A stretch of DNA of 64,000 nt. Origin: Acinetobacter junii CIP 64.5 (GTDB taxonomy: Bacteria > Pseudomonadota > Gammaproteobacteria > Pseudomonadales > Moraxellaceae). The stretch lies in the NCBI RefSeq assembly GCF_000368765.1, contig NZ_KB849655.1:340977-404976 (forward strand), read 5' to 3'. Positions 55,481 through 63,129 of this stretch are shown here, in pieces. The notes beneath the pieces were generated by a model, which was not told the origin of the DNA, made no database searches, and saw only the letters and a program-made list of their open reading frames with translations. Each line of letters opens with the position of its first letter. Positions within the stretch are counted from its first letter, which is position 1. The translations under genes and the position numbers were made by a program.

Positions 55481-55909
55481 ATGTTCTACTATCATGAGTA
55501 CATGAAATATGAAAAAGTAAAGATGCTATCAAATAGTCAGTTTAAACGACTGATTGGAATACAACCCTCAACCTTTTTAGAAATGCTTGAAGTATTAGAG
55601 TCAAGCCAAGTCAATACTCAACGAGGTAGGCCTTCGAGTCTTTCACTTGAAGACCAACTGTTAATGACGCTAAGTTATTGGCGTGAATATCGCACGCTCT
55701 TTCATGTTGCTATGAGTTATGGAATCCACGAATTAACTGCGTCCAGAATTATTCATAAAATAGAAAATATTTTAATAAAATCTGATAAATTTCATTTACC
55801 TAAGAAACTACCGCATGGTGCAGGGATAGATTGGAATGTTGTTATTGTCGATGCAACTGAAATGACAATTGAGCGTCCAAAAAAAACAGAAAAGATTCTA
55901 CAGCGGTAA
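55481..55909 (+). CDS. IS5-family transposase, N-terminal part (ORF A)
   Basis: 142 residues. N-terminal DNA-binding region with a DUF4096-like helix-turn-helix (RLIGIQPSTFLEMLE, GRPSSLSLEDQLLMTLSYWREYRT). The first catalytic Asp is in VVIVDATEMTIERP. The frame runs over an A8 tract (55879-55886) and then leaves the family sequence, ending TEKILQR. The conserved continuation lies in the other frame (ORF B). Start at 55481 or at Met8 (55502); no clear ribosome-binding site. Confidence 0.85.
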   Translation: MFYYHEYMKYEKVKMLSNSQFKRLIGIQPSTFLEMLEVLESSQVNTQRGRPSSLSLEDQLLMTLSYWREYRTLFHVAMSYGIHELTASRIIHKIENILIKSDKFHLPKKLPHGAGIDWNVVIVDATEMTIERPKKTEKILQR

Positions 55910-56321
55910 GAAAAAACGACATACGATCAAAGCTCAACTCATCATTCATTATGAAACGATGCAGATTATTTCATTAGGTCTTACACATGGGAGTACACAT
56001 GATTTCCAGTTGTTTAAGGCTCAACGTAAAAAGCAGAGATATCAAGCCTTTATGCTGATTGATAAAGGTTATTTAGGTTTAAATCGTTTGGGGGTAAAAT
56101 GCCTGATGCCATTCAAGGCAAGTAAAAAGAAGCCGTTAACTTTATTACAGAAGCAAATAAATCGGGAAATTAGTAAACGTCGTATTCGAATTGAACACGT
56201 CAATGGAAAATTAAAGACCTTTAGAATTCTGGCTACACGTTATCGAAATAGGCGTAAACGCATGGGTTTACGTCTGAATTTAATTGCTGCAATTTACAAC
56301 ATGGAGTTGGTTAAAAAATGA
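55869..56321 (+). CDS. IS5-family transposase, C-terminal part (ORF B)
   Basis: 150 residues as an open frame; the true continuation from ORF A starts near the A8 tract: KKQKRFYSGKKKRHTIKAQLI. It holds the second Asp in FMLIDKGYLG and the Glu in RIRIEHVNGKLKTFRIL, with the RNRRKRMGLRLNLIAAIYN tail typical of the family. Full activity needs a shift from the ORF A frame to this one at the A tract (+1 or -2), or a transcript-slippage event. Confidence 0.85.
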   Translation: MSVQKKQKRFYSGKKKRHTIKAQLIIHYETMQIISLGLTHGSTHDFQLFKAQRKKQRYQAFMLIDKGYLGLNRLGVKCLMPFKASKKKPLTLLQKQINREISKRRIRIEHVNGKLKTFRILATRYRNRRKRMGLRLNLIAAIYNMELVKK

Positions 56322-56597
56322 TTTTTGCAAGAGGTCTATTGTAAAAATATTCCAGCAAGATACAGGACTACATGAAAAATATGGAAATATAGAAAACTTT
56401 AAATTAAGAAAATCAGGTTGGTATTCTGGGGATAGTCAAGAACCTACTCCATATTATTACTATCATTTCTATATCACAGGAAGTCTTAAAGATGGAGTAA
56501 TTGAGTTGATAATTTACCAGAACCAAGAAAAATATGTAGTAAAATACATAAAATAAAGAAAATTTAATTCACAAAATCAACAACTTAAAAAAATAAC

Positions 56598-57212
56598 CTA
56601 AAATAACCCCCTTAAATTTTCTTTCGCTTTTTGCTCAAAATTCTGTTGAAAATATTCCGTTTGATACAGCGGTTCAGTCTGATAAAAATGCGCTAGAACT
56701 TGTTTTCTTTTAATCAAATAAATATCTGGATCTATCCAAGCATATTCCTGTTGAATCTGCTGCTCATACTCCGCAAAACGCTCTGGCGAAGCCGCTAGAA
56801 TCGCTAAGTCAATATCCAGTAAGAACTGTAAATCAAGCTCATCCGTTGCTTTATGCATTTGGGTTGCGAGAATCCATCGCTTAATCTTTTGAACGATATC
56901 TATTGATAAATCTTGAGACAAATACTGCTCGAATAGCTCTGCACTTTTCAATTCATTATCTTTTGCTTGTGGATCATAAAGTGCATCGTGGAACCAAAGT
57001 GCTAAAGCAACCGCATACGCATCATTTAAATCAGCTCGAATCAAATCAAGAAAGACCAGACATTCATACAAATGCTGGAGCGTATGATAAGCACGTTGCT
57101 TTTCACTATAGGCAGCAATCAACTTGTTAAAAATTTTCTGCGGTTCAGAAAAATGATAATGCCGATGCAGCTCAAACCATGATTTTTCTAATACAGTTAA
57201 ATATTGCTGCAT
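56598..57212 (-). CDS. HD-domain metal-dependent phosphohydrolase (COG4339-like)
   Basis: 204 residues, all alpha. Motifs: YHTLQHLYECL (His near 39), LWFHDALYDPQAKDNELKSAELF (HD pair and N-E-x-x-S-A), and the LLDIDLAILAASPERFAEYE closing block. The arrangement matches predicted HD phosphohydrolases of the COG4339 type; substrate unknown, and catalytic activity is unproved for the family. Nine bases separate it from the preceding small gene, so they form one unit with yaaA upstream. Confidence 0.8.
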   Translation of the reverse strand: MQQYLTVLEKSWFELHRHYHFSEPQKIFNKLIAAYSEKQRAYHTLQHLYECLVFLDLIRADLNDAYAVALALWFHDALYDPQAKDNELKSAELFEQYLSQDLSIDIVQKIKRWILATQMHKATDELDLQFLLDIDLAILAASPERFAEYEQQIQQEYAWIDPDIYLIKRKQVLAHFYQTEPLYQTEYFQQNFEQKAKENLRGLF

Positions 57213-57221
57213 TACTCATCC

Positions 57222-57485
57222 TTATTGGATTTCCTTATTAAGCCACTTTGCTAATGACTCTGCATCCTTACGCTCAAGAAAGAGCTGATACAAAGTGCAA
57301 GAACCAAACTCATGTTTTAGTTCCTGCTGACGTACAGGGTGATTACCAAATCGAAAGCGCCGAGTACCATCACGATCTAAAGGCAGTGCATACACCCCAT
57401 AACTACGAGGTTCTGTCAGATGCCCTTTGATTCGGACTTGATCAAGCGATATAGCATTTTTCAACAAATGTTCTTTGGTTAACAT
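57222..57485 (-). CDS. Small protein of unknown function
   Basis: 87 residues, soluble, with many charged residues and a PRSYGVYALP..RDGTRRFRFGNHPVRQQELKHEFG centre (in blocks). No motif or family recognised; the FRFGNHPVRQ segment and the acidic/basic C-terminal helix (ERKDAESLAKWLNKEIQ) may help later identification. Between yaaA (21 bases upstream) and the HD protein gene (9 bases downstream) on the same strand. Confidence 0.65.
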   Translation of the reverse strand: MLTKEHLLKNAISLDQVRIKGHLTEPRSYGVYALPLDRDGTRRFRFGNHPVRQQELKHEFGSCTLYQLFLERKDAESLAKWLNKEIQ

Positions 57486-57506
57486 CCCATCCCGCCCAAG
57501 GCAAAT

Positions 57507-58289
57507 CTAAGCTGCGTGCTGTTCATCTCGCTTAAAGACCAACTCTTTATCCGATGAACTTTCAGCATCAAAGTAATACCCTTCACTATCAAATGCTTTT
57601 AATTGTTCTACTTGGCTTAATTTATTTTCAATCAAGTATCTTGCCATTAGACCACGCGCTTTTTTCGCATAGAAACTAATGACTTTATATTTCCCGTTCT
57701 TCTGATCCAAGAATACAGGCTTGATAATTTCTGCCTGAATTTTCTTTTCATTCACAGATTTATAATATTCGTCAGAGGCCAAATTTACCAATAATTTTGC
57801 ATCAATTTCAGCTAAATCTTGGTTAATTTGATCTGTGATAATACTACCCCAAAATTCATATAGATTATTACCACGTGTATTTTTTAATTTAGTACCCATT
57901 TCTAAACGATACGGCATCATCAAATCCAATGGGCGTAACAAACCATAAAGACCAGACAACATGCGCAAATGCTGTTGGGCAAAATCAATATCTTGATCTT
58001 TTAAATGATAAGCATATAGACCTGTATACACGTCACCTTTAAATGCAAATAAAGCTTGGCGTGCATTGGAAAAATTAAATTCTGCATTCCAATCACGAAA
58101 ACGCTCTACATTTAAATTGGCGATTTTTTCACTCACGGTCATTAACGATGCAATTTCTGTTGCCGAAAGTTTGCGACATACATCTATCAATTGTTGTGAT
58201 TGCTCTAATAAACGAGGCTGTGTATATGTGTCAGTCGGTAAAGCAGTTTCATAATCTAGTGTTTTCGCTGGAGAAATTAAAGCAAGCAT
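57507..58289 (-). CDS. yaaA: Peroxide stress protein YaaA
   Basis: 260 residues from ATG 58289; two residues shorter than the longest frame, whose first codon is TTG. Starts [13 protein letters not shown] (the family signature) and contains [29 protein letters not shown] and [17 protein letters not shown]. In E. coli YaaA limits free iron and Fenton damage during peroxide stress; it is OxyR-regulated there. No OxyR box was recognised here. First gene of a three-gene unit. Confidence 0.94.
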   Translation of the reverse strand: MLALISPAKTLDYETALPTDTYTQPRLLEQSQQLIDVCRKLSATEIASLMTVSEKIANLNVERFRDWNAEFNFSNARQALFAFKGDVYTGLYAYHLKDQDIDFAQQHLRMLSGLYGLLRPLDLMMPYRLEMGTKLKNTRGNNLYEFWGSIITDQINQDLAEIDAKLLVNLASDEYYKSVNEKKIQAEIIKPVFLDQKNGKYKVISFYAKKARGLMARYLIENKLSQVEQLKAFDSEGYYFDAESSSDKELVFKRDEQHAA

Positions 58290-58413
58290 AATCAATCAGA
58301 ATAAATTTATCTTGGTGAAACTATATCAGTTGATAATTTTTAATGCCAATTCGTGTTCTCGTTCAGTTTTATCGGTAAAATAGTGGATTCTTCCATTATC
58401 CATTGCGTATCTT

Positions 58414-59043
58414 ATGTCTGAGCAAGTATTCATCCAAGGTCCTGTTGGTCAAATTGAAATGTTTGTAGATCAACCCCAAGGTGAAATTACAGGTTTTGCT
58501 GTCGTCTGCCATCCACATCCTTTGCAAGGTGGTACACCACATCATAAAGTCCCTGTTTTACTGGCTCAGATTTTTAATGAAATGGGTTGTGTCGTTTATC
58601 GCCCTAGCTTCCGTGGTTTGGCTGGTAGTGAAGGTGTTCATGATCAAGGTCATGGCGAAACTGATGATATTATGGCTGTGATTGAATATGCCCGTGCAAA
58701 ACATGCTGGTTTAACTTTTTATGCCGGTGGTTTTAGTTTCGGTTCTCATGTATTAGCTAAATGCCAAGCACAACTCAGTGAAGAGTTACGTCCAAAACAA
58801 TTAGTGCTCTGCGGTTTACCAACAGGCTCAGTGGTGGATTTACGTCATTATAAAACCCCTGCAATTGACGGCGATATTTTATTCGTACACGGCGAGCAAG
58901 ATGACATCACCCTGCTCTCTGATATGATCGCATGGGCAAAACCACAAAAACATCCAATCACGATTCTGCCAGGTGCCAATCATTTCTTTACAGGTTATCT
59001 AAAACAGTTGCGTCAAATTATCACTCGTTTTTTAAAAATCTAG
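58414..59043 (+). CDS. Alpha/beta hydrolase of the COG2945 type
   Basis: 209 residues. Starts with a short sheet, CHPHPLQGGTPHHKV as the oxyanion region, the nucleophile elbow GGFSFGSH with Ser109, an acid in VHGEQDDI and a catalytic His in GANHFF. No signal peptide. Members are cytosolic esterase-like enzymes with unknown substrates. No strong ribosome-binding site. Divergent from yaaA with 124 bases between starts. Confidence 0.85.
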   Translation: MSEQVFIQGPVGQIEMFVDQPQGEITGFAVVCHPHPLQGGTPHHKVPVLLAQIFNEMGCVVYRPSFRGLAGSEGVHDQGHGETDDIMAVIEYARAKHAGLTFYAGGFSFGSHVLAKCQAQLSEELRPKQLVLCGLPTGSVVDLRHYKTPAIDGDILFVHGEQDDITLLSDMIAWAKPQKHPITILPGANHFFTGYLKQLRQIITRFLKI

Positions 59044-59136
59044 ACTTAACAACAAATTACTAAGAAAAATATACGCCTTTTGAATCCAATGTCTATTATA
59101 TCAGTTTAGATGTACAGGCATTTAGGTTCTTAAATA

Positions 59137-60207
59137 ATGAAATTAAATAAAAAACAGGGACTTTTTTTAAAGCAAACCATTGAGCATTGGCAACTACAAG
59201 GTACGATTACACCTGATGTTGCCAATGAATTAAATCAGAGTTTTTCGATTCGGCCTTTTGACTGGGAACGACTCGCAAAATATTCATTCTGGATCTCGAT
59301 GATTTGTACAGTGATCGCAATAGCCGCTATCACACTTGATGATTATTTGATGAAGTTGATTGAAAGAATCTTTATAGATTCCAAAATTATTCCTTGTCTG
59401 GTTTTTGCTGCTGTTGCTATAGTTTTTTATGGCTTTGCCTATCGTCGACGTAAAACCAAACCCTTACATCAATTTAGCAATGAAGCGATTATTTTTGCAG
59501 GCGTGCTTTCTACCGCAGCATCTGTCGCCTATTTCGGTCAAGTGATTGATACAGGCAGTGGGCATTTCTCTTTGCTATTCCTGCTGTCTACAATTATTTA
59601 TGCCGCCCTTGCCTTTTCGTTTCCATCTAAACTGATTTGGGTGTTCTCGCTACTTTCACTCGGTTCATGGTTTGGGACGGAAACTGGCTATATGTCAGGT
59701 TGGGGAGCCTATTACCTAGGCATGAACTTCCCTTTACGATTTGTCTTTTTTGGCGGTGCCTTGATTGGCTTAAGCCAGATATTTAAACGCTATGCGCATT
59801 TTAGAGACTTCGCCCATTCAACTTATGTCATGGGACTGCTTTATCTATTTATTGCCTTATGGATTCTCTCAATCTTTGGCAATTATGGTGATTTGAATAG
59901 CTGGTATAACGTTAAACAATATGAACTCTTGCATTGGGGTGTGCTTTTCGCATTTATTGCCATCATCGCGATTGTTTATGGTTTAAAACATGATGATGCT
60001 ACCTCACGCGGTTTTGGTATCACCTTCTTATTTATTAATCTCTACACCAAGTATTTTGAGTTCTTTTGGAATGGCATGCACAAAGCCATTTTCTTTATCT
60101 TGCTCGCTGCATCTTTCTGGTGGATTGGCCGACACGCCGAAAAACTTTGGAATTTAGAGTTTCTACCAGCTCAGTCACAAATAAAGAAAGACCATCCCGT
60201 TGAATAA
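59137..60207 (+). CDS. DUF2157 integral membrane protein
   Basis: 356 residues: a soluble N-terminal helix region (about 1-45, TPDVANELNQSFSIRPFDWERLAKYSFW) and then about nine transmembrane helices, which matches the DUF2157 layout. Function unknown; some homologues sit in surface or stress operons. It ends one base before the rtcR stop in convergent orientation, without a terminator between the two genes. Confidence 0.82.
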   Translation: MKLNKKQGLFLKQTIEHWQLQGTITPDVANELNQSFSIRPFDWERLAKYSFWISMICTVIAIAAITLDDYLMKLIERIFIDSKIIPCLVFAAVAIVFYGFAYRRRKTKPLHQFSNEAIIFAGVLSTAASVAYFGQVIDTGSGHFSLLFLLSTIIYAALAFSFPSKLIWVFSLLSLGSWFGTETGYMSGWGAYYLGMNFPLRFVFFGGALIGLSQIFKRYAHFRDFAHSTYVMGLLYLFIALWILSIFGNYGDLNSWYNVKQYELLHWGVLFAFIAIIAIVYGLKHDDATSRGFGITFLFINLYTKYFEFFWNGMHKAIFFILLAASFWWIGRHAEKLWNLEFLPAQSQIKKDHPVE

Positions 60208-61809
60208 TTACTGAAAATCACTCCAACTCAAGCCAAACCGAGCCAAATACTTTTTGACTCGGTCGCTATCATTTGTGGTGTTGCGTTGCTGGCGTGAAGC
60301 AGCAAATAGCTGCCGTCCAGCATCAGCCATCGACTTGGCATTTTCACAAACTTGGAGTACGCCACGCAGCTGAATCTGATCAAACTCATCAATCTCACTC
60401 AATTGTGTTTGATCTAAATATTTGAGCAAAATATCTACGTCTTTAGATTGGTTTTGTATGGTTTGAATCGACCATAACTGCTTTAAACGCTGAATCTCTT
60501 TTTCTACCGTTTCCGAACGAATCAACTCACCACTGGATAATGTCGCTAACCGCGTCACACTGGCGGTTAAATCTCGAAAATTCCCCTGCCAAGATGCTTG
60601 TTTAGACTTGGCAAATTTCAAATATGCATCAAGGGCATCACGTTGAAATCGTAATTGACGCTGATGATTTACAGCAAAACGTTGCAACTCAAATTCAATA
60701 TTCGGGGCAATATCTTCTATTCGATCTTTAAGATTGGGTAAAAAGAATGTCCATGTATTCAACCTCGCCCATAAATCCTCACGAAAACGACCTTCTTGTA
60801 CCTCTGTTCTCAGGTCTTTATTTGTCCCTGCAATCAACTGAAAATCTGCCTGAACCTCTTTATCACTTCCGACTGGAAAAAAAGATTTATCTTCGAGTGC
60901 CTTGAGGAGCATCGCTTGTTCATCTAACCCAAGCTCGCCAATTTCATCCAGAAATAAAATACCTTGATCAGCACTTTTTAATAAGCCTGTTCTTGAAGCC
61001 GCTGCCCCTGTAAAAGCTCCTTTAATATGTCCAAATAAACTCGACATAGCACTATCACCACGAAGCGTCGCACAGTTCACATCAACAAAACGCCCACTTA
61101 AATGAAAGTTGTCTTTCTTTAACTGAAAAATTTGTTTGGCTAAATGCGATTTACCCACACCTGTTGAGCCCATAATCAAAATCGGCGCACTTGAACGTGT
61201 TGCTACCAACTCAACTTCTGTAATCAGTTGATTGAATTCAGGGTTATAGGTTGAAATATTGGCTTTCAACTGTTGCCAGTTTTGTTGTTGCTCATCTTCA
61301 AAGCGTTGCTTTAAAACATCATATCGGGATAAATCTAGATCAATAATGCGATATTCACCTTCTGGCGTTTTCTGTTGATTGGGTGCACTTTGAATCAGCT
61401 TTGCAGGTAAATAATTGGCATCGACCAGTAGATACCAACAGATTTGTGCAACGTGTGTACCTGTGGTGATATGTAAAAGATAGTTGTTCTTTTCAGTATC
61501 AAAGGGATAACTTTTAACAAAGTCATATAGCGCACCATAAACCTCAGCAAAATCCCAAGGATCACGGATACTCACGCGCTGACCCGACACCGTAGTCGAT
61601 GGCGACACATCCTGAGCATCTTCAGCAATAAATTTGACTAAATTATGATGTTGGCGATCATGTAATAGCACCAATTCATCTACAATAAGATCTTCATGCA
61701 TCAGAAGGCTTAGCGTCGGACGCCAGCGTTGCCATCGGTCAGGACGCTTTCCTTGATCCAAGGTAGAACCCACAAAGCCAATTACGACAGTTTTCTTTGC
61801 ATTCAGCAT
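60208..61809 (-). CDS. rtcR: Sigma-54-dependent activator RtcR (CARF + AAA+ + DNA-binding)
   Basis: 533 residues. N-terminal CARF-like sensor domain (about 1-185) with TTGTHVAQICWYLL, the ligand-site pattern of the family. Central AAA+ domain: Walker A GSTGVGKS (214-221), sigma-54 contact loop GAFTGA (264-269), Walker B FLDEIGEL (286-293). The C-terminal DNA-binding helix-turn-helix is at about 500-525 (SMADAGRQLFAASRQQ). In E. coli RtcR switches on rtcBA when its CARF domain senses RNA damage (reported ligands include tRNA fragments and cyclic-phosphate ends). The gene faces rnz and rtcB, which lie on the other strand. Confidence 0.93.
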   Translation of the reverse strand: MLNAKKTVVIGFVGSTLDQGKRPDRWQRWRPTLSLLMHEDLIVDELVLLHDRQHHNLVKFIAEDAQDVSPSTTVSGQRVSIRDPWDFAEVYGALYDFVKSYPFDTEKNNYLLHITTGTHVAQICWYLLVDANYLPAKLIQSAPNQQKTPEGEYRIIDLDLSRYDVLKQRFEDEQQQNWQQLKANISTYNPEFNQLITEVELVATRSSAPILIMGSTGVGKSHLAKQIFQLKKDNFHLSGRFVDVNCATLRGDSAMSSLFGHIKGAFTGAAASRTGLLKSADQGILFLDEIGELGLDEQAMLLKALEDKSFFPVGSDKEVQADFQLIAGTNKDLRTEVQEGRFREDLWARLNTWTFFLPNLKDRIEDIAPNIEFELQRFAVNHQRQLRFQRDALDAYLKFAKSKQASWQGNFRDLTASVTRLATLSSGELIRSETVEKEIQRLKQLWSIQTIQNQSKDVDILLKYLDQTQLSEIDEFDQIQLRGVLQVCENAKSMADAGRQLFAASRQQRNTTNDSDRVKKYLARFGLSWSDFQ

Positions 61810-61876
61810 AATTTCTATAATATTTTATAAATGTCTATCATATACAATACGTATTTAAGTGAAAAAATCCAACAAT

Positions 61877-62840
61877 ATGCTTCATTTTACTTTTTTAGGC
61901 ACATCTTCTGGTGTGCCCACTCTAACACGCAACGTTTCTGCGCTAGCCATCCGCAACAGCAAGAATAAAGACTGGATATTGGTCGATGCTGGTGAAGGCA
62001 CACAGCATCGCATTCAACAGGCTAAACTTTCATTACAGAACTTAGTTGCGATCTGCATTACCCATGTTCATGGTGATCACTGTTATGGATTAGTTGGTTT
62101 ATTGGCCAGTGCAGGTATGAATGCCCGTACTGCACCTTTAACCATTATTGCCCCAAAAGAAATTCAACAATGGATTGAAGTTACGGCCCAATTAACGGAT
62201 TTACATTTGCCCTATCCACTCAATTTTATCAATGTGAATGAAGCCGTTCAAATACTACAGATAACAGATGAACTTTCAATTCAAGCCCATCCACTCAGTC
62301 ATCGTGTACCCAGTTTTGCATTTAGTATTATTGCGCAATACACCCAAAAGAAATTAGATACTCAGGCTTTAATTCAACTCGGCGTAGCAAAAGGCAAAGT
62401 TTGGGGCGATTTACAGCAAGGCTTAGACGTCCAGTTAAATGAGCAAACCTTAAAAGCAGCTGATTTTTATTCAAACCCAAACGCAATGTGTACATGCGAT
62501 TGTCGGTGGAGATAATGATAGCCCTGAGTTGTTGGCACAAGCTTGCCAAGATGCTCAACTCCTAATTCACGAAAGCACTTACACTCAAGCTATTTTAGAT
62601 AAAGTGGGTTCAGGCCCAATGCATAGTTCCGCCAAAATGGTGGCTGAATTTGCACAAAAACATAATTTAGGCAATCTCATTCTGACGCATTTCAGTCCAC
62701 GTCATCAGGACCAAATTGGACAAAGAGCAATTGCAGATGAAGTCCACCAATATTATCAAGGCAACTTTTATTTAGCTGATGATTTCGATCAATTTAGCTT
62801 AGATATGATAGGTCAACTTACAAAAATTGATAAATCTTAA
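61877..62840 (+). pseudogene. rnz: Ribonuclease Z gene with an internal frameshift
   Basis: Starts at ATG 61877 (family start LHFTFLGTSSGVPT; an in-frame GTG lies at 61859). Metal-site HVHGDH with His63, His65, Asp67 and His68, and His138 in HPLSH, are intact. The frame is lost near 62495-62515: frame 2 reads CTCDCRWR and stops at 62513-62515. The third frame (phase of 62529) continues the family with VHAIVGGDNDSPELL, LIHESTYT and HFSPRH to a stop at 62838-62840, supplying the missing Asp and His ligands. Two missing bases (or one extra) at about 62490 would explain it. RNase Z trims tRNA 3' ends. It lies between rtcR and rtcB. Confidence 0.8.
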
Positions 62841-62875
62841 TAGATCACCTTATATTTGATCTATCAATAACATCC

Positions 62876-62896
62876 AAGGATAGACAATCTATCCTT
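62876..62896 (+). terminator. Terminator of rnz
   Basis: 9-bp perfect stem AAGGATAGA (62876-62884) / TCTATCCTT (62888-62896), CAA loop, no T tract beyond CTTTAAG. 35 bases past the rnz stop. An adjacent inverted repeat, TAGATCA (62841-62847) / TGATCTA (62857-62863), lies between the stop and this stem. Confidence 0.5.
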
Positions 62897-63029
62897 TAAG
62901 ATAATTAAATATCTTTTTAGATATACAAATATCGACAAAATCATCTACAAACATATTTTTTAAAAAATTAAAAATTTATTTTAATTAATTATCAATCACT
63001 TAAATTGGATTTAAATTAAATTTAAAAAG

Positions 63030-63047
63030 TTGGCATAGTCACTGCAA
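63030..63047 (+). promoter_or_regulatory. Sigma-54 promoter of rtcB
   Basis: TTGGCATAGTCACTGCAA: -24 GG at 63032-63033 and -12 GC at 63044-63045, with the required 10 bases between them. The hexamers TTGGCA and TGCAA match the consensus TTGGCAC-N5-TTGCA well. Transcription should start at about 63056. Position fits RtcR control. Confidence 0.8.
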
Positions 63048-63072
63048 TAGCATAAGTACACAACATCACTGG

Positions 63073-63115
63073 GATATTGTGAATATCACCTGCCTGCAAA
63101 CGCTTGGCAGGCAGG
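63073..63115 (+). promoter_or_regulatory. Two hairpins in the rtcB 5' leader
   Basis: Hairpin 1: GATATT (63073-63078), GTG loop, AATATC (63082-63087). Hairpin 2: CCTGCCTGC (63089-63097), 9-base loop, GCAGGCAGG (63107-63115), a perfect 9-bp G/C-rich stem. Hairpin 2 ends 5 bases before AAAGG, the rtcB ribosome-binding site (63121-63125), so it may affect translation or mRNA stability. Confidence 0.6.
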
Positions 63116-63129
63116 CTTTGAAAGGAAAA

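Larger units (their letters stand above)
55416..56337 (+). mobile_element. IS5-family insertion sequence, 922 bp
   Basis: Imperfect terminal inverted repeats of 19 bases: AGACTTTTTGCAAAAATCA (55416-55434) and, at the right end (56319-56337), the reverse complement of AGACCTCTTGCAAAAATCA; 17 of 19 positions agree. A 3-bp ATT duplication flanks it. Inside lie two overlapping reading frames of an IS5-type DDE transposase. Size, two-ORF layout and ends fit the IS427 or a nearby subgroup of IS5. No ISfinder name is assigned because I could not search. Confidence 0.9.
55304..56556 (+). pseudogene. Small membrane-protein gene disrupted by an IS5 insertion and an upstream frameshift
   Basis: Left part: ATG 55304 with AAGAAG 6 bases upstream, then a 7-A run (55318-55324). 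With one A fewer, the frame becomes MRFNIKK-VLTFLALAISLAYFSN, a transmembrane start, and reaches the IS at 55415 as ...KYI. Right part: after the second ATT copy the frame at 56341 continues VKIFQQDTGLHEKYGN to a stop at 56554-56556. Joining left and right across one ATT copy keeps the reading frame. The reconstructed product is about 108 residues: one N-terminal membrane helix and a small soluble domain. The soluble part resembles, weakly, Coa1-type membrane-anchored domains. Function unknown; the gene is dead in this strain. Confidence 0.7.

Noticed and set aside
55483..56321. Two IS5 ORFs as two separate proteins
   Set aside because: Both halves belong to one DDE transposase and overlap around an A tract; treated as a single element with a frame switch.
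61859..61876. GTG at 61859 as rnz start
   Set aside because: The family starts at the LHFTFLGT segment; the extra KKSNN residues have no ribosome-binding site and no precedent.
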